This document shows, piece after piece, positions 34,840 through 46,679 of a DNA stretch of 64,000 nucleotides. Under the pieces are notes generated by a model, which had not been told where the DNA came from, made no database searches, and worked only from the letters and a program-made list of their open reading frames with translations. Position 1 is the stretch's first letter. Every line of letters starts with the position of its first letter. The translations under genes were made by a program, and so were the position numbers. Source of the DNA: Neopestalotiopsis rosae. Its lineage: Eukaryota > Ascomycota > Sordariomycetes > Amphisphaeriales > Sporocadaceae. Location: positions 4,526,001 to 4,590,000 of the forward strand of contig JALGAS010000003.1 in the NCBI GenBank assembly GCA_023078685.1, written 5' to 3'.

Positions 34840-35150
34840 TCTTCCTTTTCTTCTTCGTGAACGAAGTATGAGCTTTATGGGATTCGGAGTTGTAATTTCA
34901 TGCTTGAAGCAGTATATGTTTGTCAGTATTGCCTTGCTCCGCTTTCGAATTGGTTTTAATTATAGCTTATCACGCAACAGATGAAACTGTTGACTACGAC
35001 CACCTGAAAACTGCAAAGCCTCACAAATCATAATACGTATAGTCCTAGACGGGCCTGACCCTTTCGCAGAGCAAACCCGGATCAGCATTATTTGGCCCCT
35101 TGTCAAACTCTCAATTGCCTTCGAAATAATCAAGGGTCGTTTCTGCGCAA
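34840..35150 (+). pseudogene. Decayed fragment of an MFS transporter gene
   Basis: From 34989 the plus strand reads VDYDHLKTAK and then meets stops. In another frame, from 35054, it reads PFAEQTRISIIWPLVKLSIA. The same two blocks occur in the same order in the MFS gene at 25852-27654 (VIDYDYRATAK and PIEQARIRSIWYFIAISIS). An ACAG acceptor-like site just before the first block (34977-34980) matches the intron position of that gene, and the preceding SFMGFGVVISC (about 34869-34901) resembles its YMAYGIATLA. Several stops and at least one frameshift make this a relic. Outer limits are approximate. Confidence 0.65.
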
Positions 35151-36984
35151 GTGTATGTAAGCGCTACATTCATCGAGTAGCTCTACTGTAGTGAGATGTT
35201 CACCTCCATAATCAATACGAAGAGACATTCAAAAGTACAATGCAGCTAACTACGATATGACGAGGTAGCTATACTTCAAGTAGTACTCTGACCTCGCGAA
35301 AGCCTCATCGGTTTTCAATATCTTAGATGTACTGCCGCTGCTGCTGTAATGTGCCTACCAAGCCTCATTGAAACGTAGTCAGTCGTAAATGAATGCCCAC
35401 AATCTTGGTCCTCCTTATATGTCACTTACTGGAATGTCACGATGCCGTGGGCCGTTTGAAGTATGGGCAGTACTGTCGTACCTAGCAAACCAGCAGGCTC
35501 GGTCAGATAGCACGTTAGGATTGCCAGATCACATAATTGCCAATCTCATCCAGTCGACTGCACAGCTAGAACTGAGGTCGTTCATTTGAAGCCACATGGA
35601 TACTATTCTCATGTTTCAAAGTTCCCATCTGACAAATGTCTTTCGAATTCACGCTGGATATCATGCAGATAGCTATCGAGCAACCTATTTTTCGTCTAGA
35701 ACTCATGCCACTGCCTATATACTTTGATAGTCTAGGCACCGGTATGGATACCAAGAAGATGCATATGGGATGGCCCGTACCATCCTAGCAACGCTGCTGC
35801 ATATCGATCGAGATTCTGGCCATGGGAAGAAGAGCCAAGGGCCATACTAGTAACAACCACCAAAGACACAAAATTACTCGCAAGACAAAAAGGCTACTTC
35901 TTATGACTCACTAGAGCGCATGGGCAACTTGAAGGACATGATCAAGCGATGGAGATTAAGCCTCATGCACGATAGACCCTGATCTGAAAGTTCCTGAAGA
36001 GGGGACAAAGAGAGAAGAAGAGACGGAGGAGCCTGTCCGAATTACCCCACAATCCGGGCTTTGATGGATCTGGAGGCTGGAGCAATTGGTCCCCGTAGTT
36101 CGTGGGAAATGCACAGAATACATAGCGCTCAGACCCCAATGCGGATGGCGGATGTGGTTTATGCTCTAAAAGCTAGGCCATAAGCAAAAACACGAACCTG
36201 TGTGCTGGGTTGTAACGTTCAAGGAACCGCCAGCCAAGCCCAGCCCGTGTGTTGCATGAACAAAAACATAAACCGTCGTCGATCGATGATAGCAAGACCC
36301 TGGAGCTGTAATCTGACCACGAAGTCACAGATATCTTTGGGGGGAGCTAAGGTGCTCTAGCAGCTCTTCCATGTCGTCACCCCAGGTGAGAGATGGTGGG
36401 TGCTTTGAGTGCCAAAGGTGCCTCGCCGTCATCATGGACGGATAGCGTACCTCTGACCCGTACCAATGCATGCAAGAGAGCTCAGCTATCTCGAGCTACG
36501 GGAACAAATCAAAGGGAATAAGAATAAGGGTCATGATATTACATTTTTCTACCGATGTAAGGAACGCGAAACCAAAATGTCAGATTTTAAATACTGCTGC
36601 TATTGACAATAATTAGCTTTTCTCAACAGCAGCATCCATATCCCAGCCAGCACAGGTAACGAGAATACCTACCAGCTACTACCTAGCCAGTGAAGAATAG
36701 CGGACCTCTGACCTCCAACCCCGACATTTTCCACTCGCCTCACTGAGCTACGGTAAAAAGCTTTCCCCACTGCTCGCGCCATCACGTGACTACGACGAAT
36801 TCCAGTCGGGTGCTGGGACCAAGAGGCCAGCCGCCAGGAAAATCCAGTGCGCTAATCCACTGTCGAACGTTTCGATAACCGAAAGGCCTCATCAATTCCA
36901 AAAGCTCCTCTCCATCACCAACTCTCCGCCCTTCTCCCGTCCAATTGAGCATTTTCCCCCTCCCCCCACACTCCATCGGACAAG
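35151..36984. other. Gene-poor region and ATP synthase subunit promoter
   Basis: About 1.8 kb. The last part, rich in pyrimidines on the plus strand, is the likely promoter and leader of the ATP synthase subunit gene. The rest shows only short open frames. Confidence 0.45.
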
Positions 36985-37760
36985 ATGCTCGTTCAGCTCA
37001 GGGCTTCGGTATGTTGATTGAATCGTCTGTTCATTCGCAAGAATCTTTCACTAACCAGGGAATGCGCCCGGGAAACAGACTGCTCGCTCGGCCGCCTCGG
37101 CCATTACCCGCGTTGCCAGAGTCAACGCCGTCAGAGGCTTCATCGCGCCGACCGTCTCGCGCCGAGGTACGTTGCTACATTATGCACCGGAGCACTGCTG
37201 GAATCTGGAGAAAGCGATTGAGCATGGATAACGAATGGATGGGCGATTGCGGCGATGGATAAGCTTTCACGATCAGGAGGTGGAGACCCGGACACAAATC
37301 AACTCAATCGACACACCAGCCACGACAGCAACGACGACAACCTCACCGCACTTGCCATCAACATCAGCGGACTCTCATCAATCGACTCATGGCCTCGCTT
37401 TCGCTTTCTCCAGATTCCCCACCACCGCATTGCCTCCGTAAACCATTATCGAGGCCGCTTGACATGACTAACTAACAATCTTTCACAGCCGACTTTGTCC
37501 AGGAGCTGTACCTGAAGGAGCTCAAGGCTTACAAGCCCACCCCCGTCAAGGACTCGGATGCCGTCGGTCAGGTCCAGACCTTCTCGGTCCCCAAGACCCC
37601 CAAGTCCCCCGAGGAGGCCGATCTCGCCAGCAGCCTGAAGGAGTACGAGTCCATGGCCGTCGAGGTCGAGGGCCAGGAGGCTGTTGCCCCCGGCACCGCC
37701 GCCCCCGTCGTTGAGGACTGGCTGGTTGAGGAGGAGGATGACGAGCCTGCCCACCACTAG
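36985..37760 (+). CDS. atp14: ATP synthase subunit h, mitochondrial (fungal ATP14 family)
   Basis: Three exons are inferred: 36985-37008 (24 nt), 37079-37166 and 37489-37760, giving 127 aa. The first two encode an Arg/Ala-rich presequence (MLVQLRAS, then TARSAASAITRVARVNAVRG). The last encodes the acidic mature subunit: ADFVQELYLKELKAYK near its start and the C-terminal VVEDWLVEEEDDEPAHH. The block DFVQELYLKELKAYKP is the conserved part of fungal subunit h of the F1Fo peripheral stalk. The first intron is 70 bp and phase 0. The second is long for this genome (322 bp, phase 1) with a CTAAC branch site about 20 bases from its end. Acts in the mitochondrial inner membrane. Confidence 0.93.
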
Positions 37761-38942
37761 AGAGCGCTTTTTCTTATCGAGCGACATTTTTTCTTTTGAG
37801 ACCCAGCAAAAATCAACCGACAATTTTATAAGGTGATGTTGGAGAAGAATGGAGGAATCTGGGAAGAGGCGAGGCAGTGGTGGCCAAAGGTGCAGTGGAA
37901 GAAAGTTGATCGTTACGACCTACCCGTGCGGGAGGACGTTGATCGAGGCCGGCGTGGATGAACAGGAGAGGAAGAAAAAAAGAACTGTAATCCGTGTACA
38001 TTTACTCTAGGATGCTCTTCACGAATCACGAAGATCCTGGTTTCGACTTTTATTTGCGGTCCTTTTTTTACGCTTTCACGAATTCCTCATCTCAAATGCT
38101 AATCGCCCGGCAAGTCCAATATTTGTGATATTTTTCTGCACTCATCATGGTGCATGGGAGCGACGAAGCCATTTCATTTTCCTACCATACAGGTAAAGAG
38201 TTGACTTGCCTTGACCAGCAACTTCTAGACATTCAAGAAGGAAGGCAGAGCACTTGACGAATATCAGGGGCACTTTCCCAACTATCACTCCAAAGCTCGC
38301 GATGTTCGCATCTCCTTTGCTACCTGACTGAGCCTAGGTGGTCCTCCTGACCTCCATGTCGTCTGATCACGAATTAATTCTTTCTGACTCCATTACCCAT
38401 AGCCTTTTTCAGGCGCCTCACCTTCTTCGGCGGACGTTGATCTCCTGCTTGACTTCCTGATATTGGAAGAACTCATACGATTCGTAAACGGACAAGGAGA
38501 AATATCTCTTGATTACATCAACGCCATCTCGCCAATACCAAAGTCTCATCCACTTCATCCTCTCGGTGAACATTTGTAAGTAGACTCAAGGCGCATATAT
38601 ACCACGAAATTGATCTGGACCCCGGTACTTGTAGGTCCACAATCGCAACCGACAGCGTCTAAGCGCCATTGTTGCCTGTTCCAGCGGGTAAAGCGAATTC
38701 CGCTGAATCGATCCAGAGCAGAACAAGGTCAGTATCTCCAGTGCTGCCTGCAGGATTAAGATCCCGGTATTGATCTCTAGTGGTGCAAATGTTGTTCATA
38801 TATATTTCAGCCAAGAACGAATAATTGTGGCATAAGCGCCCATTATTGTTATCCGGGCTCTTTTGTTCCCATTCGCATTCCATGAGCCCATCGTTCGCAG
38901 CCATCCTCCTCGCATATTCGACAATCAATCTTCCAAAACACC
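37761..38942. other. Intergenic region
   Basis: About 1.2 kb between the ATP synthase subunit gene and the HET-domain gene, both plus strand. Nothing supported beyond the expected terminator and promoter. Confidence 0.5.
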
Positions 38943-41094
38943 ATGTCCGAGTTCGATGAAGCGACAGGCGGTACCGATTTGCAATAGACCATTTTTGACA
39001 GGCTTGTTGCAAGATCAAACATACCAGAGTTGGAACCCTTCCATCTTGCACAGAACTGGCGGGCCGATGAGGTCCGCGATCCCAGCAACTACTGCACAAC
39101 TTGCCGTTGGAACGGCAGTTGGGATGACATGTCATGGCATAAAGCATTCATGCCAAGAAATGGATACGGCGGAATCACTACAACTCTTCTCGAGCAGTCC
39201 GCCTCTGCGGGGAATCTCTGCTGTGCTGTCTTGTTGGCACTGGCCAGGAAGTTTGACAGCGACAACGCGGCGTTTGAGCTGTTCTGGGGGCCTGTGACCA
39301 GCAAAGGCAGCATGGATGTGAACCACATTTACCTGTACCGTGACGGCGGCCATGCGGATGCTCCTCCAGGGGCGACGACCTACTTCCAGGGACGACACCC
39401 AAATGCCGATCCTAAGTCAGACGAGGCCTTGTCATGGGCACAAAAACAGATTCATGATTGCATCTGCTTCCACGACTGCTCCGGCTTACAGTCGCAGACT
39501 CGTGACCTCCCCACAAGATTGATATATGTCCCGGAGAATGTTTCTAATGGCTGTATTCGCCTAGTTACAGATACGACAAGTCTACCGCCAGGGACCTCTT
39601 ATACTGCTCTGACGCACTGTTGGGGCGACTTTGAGCCGCAGTGTCTTACGACAGTCGAGAATATCGACGCGTACTCCACAGAAGGAGAAGGAATACCTTG
39701 GGAGACTATACCTCAAACCTTCCGAGATGCTATGCAATACACCCGCAGGCTTGGTCTCGAATATATATGGATCGATGCCATTTGCGTGATGCAAAAGGAT
39801 AATTCGGACTGGGAAAAGGAGTCCACGCGCATGTTTGACTACTATTCAAATGCCTATGTGACTCTAGGCACAACTCTCGGTGCTGATGACACGGCAGGCT
39901 TCTTCAGCGAGCGCCACGTGCAGGCGTCCACCCTGTACCTGTTCGATGTCATTTTCAAGGGGGAGAAACTGGGCGTGTACGCCAAACGCACCGTGAATGA
40001 GACAGCGCAACTAAATAATTACTACGCCAGTCACGCCATGACGCATTACGACAATGGGGGCTGCCCGCTCTTCAAGCGCGCTTGGGCGTATCAGGAGCGC
40101 CTGGTCTCGCCGCGGCTGCTACTCTTCACCCCGTCCCAGCTCTTCCACGAGTGCTACGCGGACCAGCGTCTGCACGATAGCCAGCAGGAGAGTCAGCCGC
40201 GCACGCTCAAGACCACCTACGGGCAGCTCCTCCAGAGCGGCGAGCAGCAGGACCAGGAGGGGTTTTATGACGGCGACGGGAAGACATCTTGGCGGCATCT
40301 CGTGGCCATGTTCAATGCTTTGAAACTGTCGTTTGCCACGGACAAACTTCCCGCCTTTGCAGCCGTGGCCCAGCAGTATTTATCGCGTCAGGTCCTTGCC
40401 CACGCGCCCGAGGAAGAATATCTGTGCGGATTGCGCAAGGGTCACCTCCATCATGATCTACTGTGGAAGGCAGTAGGACGGTCTGGTCTCGAAGGAAAGG
40501 GTAGCGAGGGGACTTTTACCCGGAGCACTTCCTCCTACTTGGCGCCTTCGTGGTCCTGGGCGTCGGTGCCTCGACTGGCAGAGTATGATTCATACTGGTT
40601 CAAGCCAGGCGGGCAACACTCCACCATCGTCCTCGAGGGCGAGCACTTGACCTTTACCCACGGCGGCCGCTTTGGTCGGGCTCTGGGGGGGCTACATCAC
40701 GATCCGGGGCCCAGTGCTTGAGTGTGTCTTGTCTCCATCCTCCTGGCGCAAGGGCGACAATCTGCACTGCGGTGGTCAGGAACTAAAACTACAAGACGGT
40801 CGAGAAACCACGTTCTTCTCCTTTCTGCCCGATTTCGAACGCGGATACAAGGAGCTTGAAGCCAGTGATGATGACGAGTCTTCTGCCAGTAGTAGTGAAG
40901 TCGTCATCTACTTGCTGCAAACTTGTGCTTCTGATCTAGGGTCGGGCTATCTGGCCTTGCTCTGGAATAGCGAGAGCCAACGGTATTACCGCTTGGGCGT
41001 CGGGTTCCGTGAGCGGTTGGACCGTGAACCTGTTGAACAGACTTTGCATGAGCATTTCAGGAACGCGGAGCAGCGAACACTGGATATCGAATAG
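38943..41094 (+). pseudogene. HET-domain (heterokaryon incompatibility) protein gene with frameshift
   Basis: A long frame from 38988 to 40721 encodes a HET domain (PF06985). It reads SYTALTHCWGDFEPQCL, then IPWETIPQTFRDAMQYTRRL, LEYIWIDAICVMQKDNSDWE and ESTRMFDYYSNAYVTLG, covering about 39,600-39,870. At a run of seven G (40685-40691) the family-like sequence changes frame: the old frame ends shortly after, while the next frame continues with GGYITIRGPVLEC to a stop at 41094, as in other HET proteins. One G too many explains it. At the 5' end an ATG at 38943 is in frame but is followed by TAG at 38985-38987. That TAG could instead be a splice acceptor (GCAATAG), so the true start is unsettled. 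HET domains trigger cell death after fusion of incompatible hyphae. Confidence 0.8.
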
Positions 41095-42422
41095 ATCAAC
41101 GATTGAATACACACTAAACATGACGTATGCTTGCTGGCTTTCTATGTAATGAGATCGATGTGGACTTGTTGCAACCATGGTGAGAAAGCAAAAAGTCAAG
41201 ATAGCACGGGGGCATTGCACATTTGGCATATTTCTGACGAAGCTGTATATGTTCTCATCATCGTATCCCTGTGTCAGAGAAAGACTCATCTGAGACTATG
41301 TATTGTATAAATACAATAAAGCAAGCATCGGCATAACCCAGTTAATTCGGGTCTGGACAGATTGTATCCGATTGATTTCCATGGCTGTTCTTGGTCAAAC
41401 GCATCCAGGGGTAATGGAAAGTAGAGAAAATGGCTGACATGTATACTTCATCAGTGCTCAGGTCTCCCCTCACAGCATGTTCAAATGGTTGCCTGGACAC
41501 AGATTGGGACTTGAGCCATGATCTCAATTCCAAACCTAGGCAAGACCATGTAGGGCTTGGCAGACAACCGCAACCGGATAGGTAATGATTGGTGGGTGCC
41601 AGTATGCAAGTCGGCGTTAGAGTTATCGAAAACTTTCACTGCACTTTTAGCACCAGCGAAGGGGATTGGCGGAACCTACACGCGGTACTCGTCTGTCATG
41701 ACGGGATCGCTTGGTGTGATGAAGGTACGTATTGAGCAGTCTTGGTGTAGAGATGTACACAGCCCTGGGTTCAGACATGGAAACTAGGTCGTCTTTGCGG
41801 TTCTAGATACCCCAACAGATCCAATTGTCAATCGACATCAGCAAGCATGCATTATAGACCGCGGTGGCAGATATTGATGTACAGGTATGAATTTTGTCCT
41901 TTATTTTCTCTCCAACGTTAACCGAACTCTCGTGTAACTCTGTAATGTGATGTGGTGCTCAATTTTCCTATATTAGATAACCAAAACCATGCCGATTGTA
42001 AAGACTCGACTTCTGCAAAGTCCTGGGCCCTAACTATTATAGAGGAAGCCTTTTGCAAAGCACTTCAACTCTTGACGCCAGTGCTGCTACCGCTGACTGA
42101 CTGTCCACACCAGTGCACCATTTGGATATCATATCCCCGTCGTCACTTCCATCATCACCAATCGAATGTGTACGCCCATGCTTTGAACAAGTTGTTTTTG
42201 CAACGATATCTCTCTGTCTGTATGTGCCATGATGCTTTATCTGCAGATCCGAACGCCTCCTGACTATTCGCTGTCGGAGGAGCAAATACCTAACCACCGT
42301 GCAAACAAACAGCCGGCTCATGCAAATGATGCTAAAACTCTGAAGTAAAATGTTTTGCGAACTTGCCCCTTTATGCAAGTCTGAAACACTGGTATCAACT
42401 AAGCTCCTCCAAGGGCCAGCTA
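41095..42422. other. Convergent intergenic region
   Basis: About 1.3 kb between the HET-domain gene and SCH9, which converge. Short open frames only. Confidence 0.5.
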
Positions 42423-45155
42423 TTACATGTCGAATTGTGAGTTGAAAGGCTCCTCGTTCGCACCCGTCCGAACGATGCCACTCATTCTGTTGGCTTTCCG
42501 AAGATCAATATCATCAAGTTCGTCCCAATCATTGTCCCGGCGGGAGGCATCCCGCATTTCCTCGTCATCGTACCTGTCGGCCATGTGGTCATCAAGCGAA
42601 CTTTCGTCCACAAAGGTGAAGCCCTGGAAGTTGGCCTGTACAGTCGGCGACAGCGGCGTCGAATTGGTGAAGCCGGTCGCAAGTTGCTGAGCCCGCTCAT
42701 TCAAAGATCCATTCTGGTTCAGAGCATTGGTAAACTCTGGGTCGAAATAAGAAACATCCGTGTCGGACAACAACTTGGGCTTGAAGGGTGGGGTGATGAG
42801 CTTTTTAGACAAAGCATCCCAATCCACATCACCAAAGAATGGGTGACGCTTCAACTCTTCCGCGTCATCCAGAGCACCGAGACGGTGCTTGGGGTTGCGG
42901 TTCAAAAGTCCCTTTACGAAGTTGCGACCTTCCTGCGACAAGGTGTCTCTGGGGAAGCGGACTTTGCCAAAAGCAATGTTCTTGTACATCTGTTGGGTAT
43001 CCTCGGCGTAGAATGGACTCCAGCCACAGCACATCTCGAAGACCAATACACCCAACGACCAGAAATCGACCATCTTCGTGTAGCCAGCTTCATCGAGCAG
43101 CACCTCGGGTGCAAGGTACTCGGTTGTACCGCAGAAAGTATTGGTCGTATCGTTCTTGGTCAGGTTCGCCTTTGACAATCCAAAATCGCACAGGGCAATG
43201 TGACCGTTCGCGTCCAGCAGGATGTTCTCCGGCTTCAAGTCGCGGTATACAATGTCGTTGAAGTGAAGATGTTGTATGGCCAAGATCAACTCCGCAATGT
43301 AGAACTTGGCTCGCTTCTCGTCGAACCGACCCTCCTTCTGCAGATGCCAGAACAATTCTCCACCAGACATGTAGTCTGTCACCAAGAAAAGGTCTTGTTG
43401 TGTCTGGAAAGAGAACTTAAGTCCAACGATAAACGGAGACTCCGATGTTGCTGTTCGAACCAAGATATTCCTCTCGCCAACAGTATGGGCGACCTCTTTC
43501 TTTTGAACAATAACCTTCTTGGAGAGAACCTTCATCGCGTAGATGCGCCCGGTATCCTTCTTCCGCACCTGGTAAACTTGGCCGAAAGTACCCTTGCCGA
43601 TGAGTCGGAGGATTTGGAAGTCGTCTGGTCCATAGTGTCTCTTCTCGTTTCCGTGGTAGATGACCTCAACGTAAATCTCGCCCGTGGGTGCATGCTCGGC
43701 ACTGGTGTCGACATTTCCCTTCAAAGGATACCAGCCTTTGACGGATTCGTCATGAGATGAAGACTGTTGGGCCTGGATGTCCACATGTCCAAGAAGTTCC
43801 TCTCCGTTGGGCCCATGATCGTATACAGAAATATCGACAAGCATGTCTGACTCGACAACGTCGCTGGGAGATAAATCAGCATCAGAGGTCAGGCATCACG
43901 AAGACGGGCAAAAAGAAAAAAGAAAAAAAACTTACAAGACAGCCTCAGCGTCCCATTGAGGACAGGTGAAGGTACGCTTCGGTCGGTTGCGGTAAGAGCC
44001 GTAGTCACCAATGCTGGTGTTGCTGCTCTGGCGGCTCCTCATCGGAATCGCCATGGAGCGGCCCTGCTCGCTCGTCTGTCGTTGAATCGGGACTCCACCA
44101 GCCCCTGACGGTGGCACGTCCAGTTCGTCCTCGTCCTGGAACGATCTTGGCCCCGAAGAAATGAGCTCACTGCGTTGGAACACAGCTACAACGTAAGGGT
44201 CGCGGCTTCGGCGCAGATTTCTCGCTTCGAGAATCTTGATAGTAAGCTTTCCCTTGAAGTTTGGCGCCTTTGCGCCGCCAGTCTGAGCCGAAATCGGTGT
44301 CATGGTACCGCTAGCGGTTGATTCGGCGTTGTCACTGTTCTGTCTCGAAGAACTCTTGCCATCGGTCTGCGATGTTTGGGTAGATGAAAGCGCTCGAGTA
44401 GGGGTCGGGGGACCGCTCTTTTCCGTTCCATCAAGTGTTAGCTTCTTGAGCCGATCAACTGAAGCAGGGAAATAACTGCCAGGGGCTTCCGAAGGGGCTT
44501 GCGCAATGGAGGCTGGTGGTGAGGTATTGGAAGCAGAGCTTGCATCAGGAACAGACAGCTGGCCAACAGCACTTGTAGCCGTGACCACGTTCGTAAGAGG
44601 AGATGCCACGCTGGCGCGTCGAGACTGCTGAACATCTGAAAGGCCTTGTCCGTGCTTGAAAGCCTGGGACAGAGAGGTTCTTCGTGCAAGATCCGCGCCA
44701 TCGCCGCTCGCATCGCTCAGTTTGAGCCCTCTTTCCGACGGTGTCTGCGAACAAGGAGGTGTGGGATATGGATCATTTTGAGGTTGCGCTGATTCCGACT
44801 CTTTCGGGGGTGTGCTCTTCTCATGTGGCAGGAGAGGCATGCCCTCGGAAGTGGAGTTGTGCTCATCGGGTGTAGGTAACGACTTTGGTGACGCGCTCGC
44901 TTCCTTCTCTTCTCGGGGCGATGCTGGGCGAGCATTTTCGGGTTCTCGTGCTTGGGCAGAAGACGAGGTGGTGTGAAAGAAACTCAGAGATTTTGAACGA
45001 ACCTGGCCAAAATAGCTCATGATACCGGGCAGCCTTTTATCCGAAGGATCTGGCTGAGGCGTAGCGACACCGGACCTTGGGGTATCAGATCCGATCTGAT
45101 CAGCCCCGTCGTCCTCCGTGGTGCCCTGCCTACTGTGCAAGTTAATACCAGTCAT
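42423..45155 (-). CDS. sch9: AGC-family protein kinase SCH9 (C2 domain plus kinase)
   Basis: Two clear exons, 45155-43936 and 43863-42423, joined by a 72-bp phase-2 intron (GTAAGT...CCAG), giving 886 aa. The N-terminal 290 residues are disordered and Ser/Pro-rich. A C2 domain follows (KGKLTIKILEARNL, DPYVVAVFQ, and after the junction DMLVDISVYDHGPNGEELLGH). The kinase domain lies at about 488-745: GKGTFGQVY, Lys in YAMKVL, YRDLKPENILLD, DFG, and the activation loop NTFCGTTEYLAPE. The C-terminal AGC extension has TPLSPT (turn motif) and FQGFTF (hydrophobic motif). This order is diagnostic for Sch9, a TORC1-activated kinase controlling growth, nutrient response and lifespan in fungi. A distal first exon may exist (separate entry), in which case the first seven codons here are intron. 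Confidence 0.95.
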
Positions 45156-45855
45156 GTTTGCTATCTTGACTCAAATCGACCAAAATCTTCTGAGAGAAAA
45201 AAAGAACTAAAAATGAGTAATAAAAGGACAGGTGCTGCTGCGGCAGATGCTGGGAGAAGAAAAAGTGAATATAGAATTTGGAGTATGTTTGATTGGCGTG
45301 TAAAAAAAACCGTTGGTAAACAGAGCTAAGGCGGCCTTCTGAGAGCAGATACCCTCGTACCACGCATTTCCAAACAGGCGTTGTGACTCTGTCCCTTTGA
45401 CATACCAGTCAAGCCGATGACGATGCTGCAAGGACAAGAACAGGATGCAGGGCAAGAGTTTGGGAAGCGTGGGAAATTTTCACGAAAACCCGACTCCCGG
45501 GCCTTTCAGGTATTAAAAGCCAGGGCTACGGAACTTGACGCCATGTGGTTGAAGGGTCTCAAAGTGGGGGCAGCAAGTGGTGAGAAGGGCCATAATTTTT
45601 GGGGTGGGGTTCGTAAGAGGAGAAAGTCCAAGGCAGGGCAAGCACATTGCTGCAGATATCGATCCTGGGATGCACCGTTTTGGGTAGAGGCCGAGGACGA
45701 GTCAAGAGTCAGGCTTTCCCTGGCGAGATAAGCGTGTCTGGCGGTACTGTCCTTGACAAATACCAGCTTTGCGCCAGCAGACGGGAACGTAGCTCAGACG
45801 ACAAGACTGGGCGGCCTCGTCCAAAAGGCGAAGAATAGCAGGGCGCAGCGCGTAC

Positions 45856-45987
45856 GGCGCCCATGGATAGTTGCCTTTCAATACGCCCGTGGTCGCAAAT
45901 GGCGCCCAGGGATCAGTTGCCTTTCAATCACGCAAGGAGTGCCGTGGTCGCAAATGGAGGATCACTTCACTCACTCAAGGAGTGCCG
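45856..45987 (+). repeat. Short imperfect tandem repeats upstream of SCH9
   Basis: GGCGCCCAtGGAT-type blocks at 45856 and 45901 are each followed by AGTTGCCTTTCAAT and end in GTGGTCGCAAAT. The segment CAAGGAGTGCCG occurs at 45933 and again at 45976. It lies in the SCH9 leader or, if the distal exon is real, inside its long first intron. Confidence 0.7.
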
Positions 45988-46617
45988 CCATACCAACCGA
46001 TGGTAGCTCGATTGCTGCTTCGGTTCAAGCACTTGCCTGACTCGAGGATAGGACGAGGGGGCCCTCTTTTCGTGTGTGCCCGACATTTGATCGTGGTTAG
46101 GGTCGCGCCAACGGACCGCTTGAATCGCTCGGTAGTAACAGCCCACATCCACTATTACCCCTCGCCACACGCAGCACAGCACCCTGGCAGCAAGGGTCCT
46201 TCAGCCAGTGCAGTGCAGTCAGTGCTGCTGTGCTGTACTGTTGGCAGAGCTGACGACGGGGTCGCTCAAGTCCGGAACCAGCCTGCAAACGGGACGGGCA
46301 CAGAAGCTCGGATGCAGCAACATACAACACGGGCCATGGTAGGCCACTATGTGAAGTGTGCTAGCATAGTAGCAGCAGCCCATAGTAGGCAGAGGGCAGA
46401 GGAGGCTCCCCAATCCCTTTCGATCGGATCGAAAGGCAGGCAGACGAAGCGGCCCATTGTGAAACGAAATGAAGACCAAAAATGGCATTGAAATTGCGAT
46501 GCAGTAATTACAGCATACTGGTCAGGGGAAGTGGGTAAAAGCGCCGCAGCGGCGGTTTGTGGGATTTGCACTGGCAAGGAAGAGACCGTGAGAACGAAAG
46601 TGGGTTTTTGCACTTAC

Positions 46618-46679
46618 TTTGACATCATCGCCTGGGTTGCCCGCCGAAGCAGGTCGTAGCTACCTTCCGACCCAGACAT
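46618..46679 (-). CDS. Candidate distal first coding exon of SCH9
   Basis: On the minus strand an ATG at 46679 opens 62 bases encoding MSGSEGSYDLLRRATQAMMS plus two bases, then a consensus donor GTAAGT. At 45133-45134, inside the first codons of the simpler SCH9 model, TTAACTTGCACAG is a good branch-plus-acceptor site. Splicing there gives phase 2 on both sides and an open product of 899 aa. The intron would be 1485 bp, unusually long for this window. The alternative is that translation simply starts at 45155. Confidence 0.45.
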
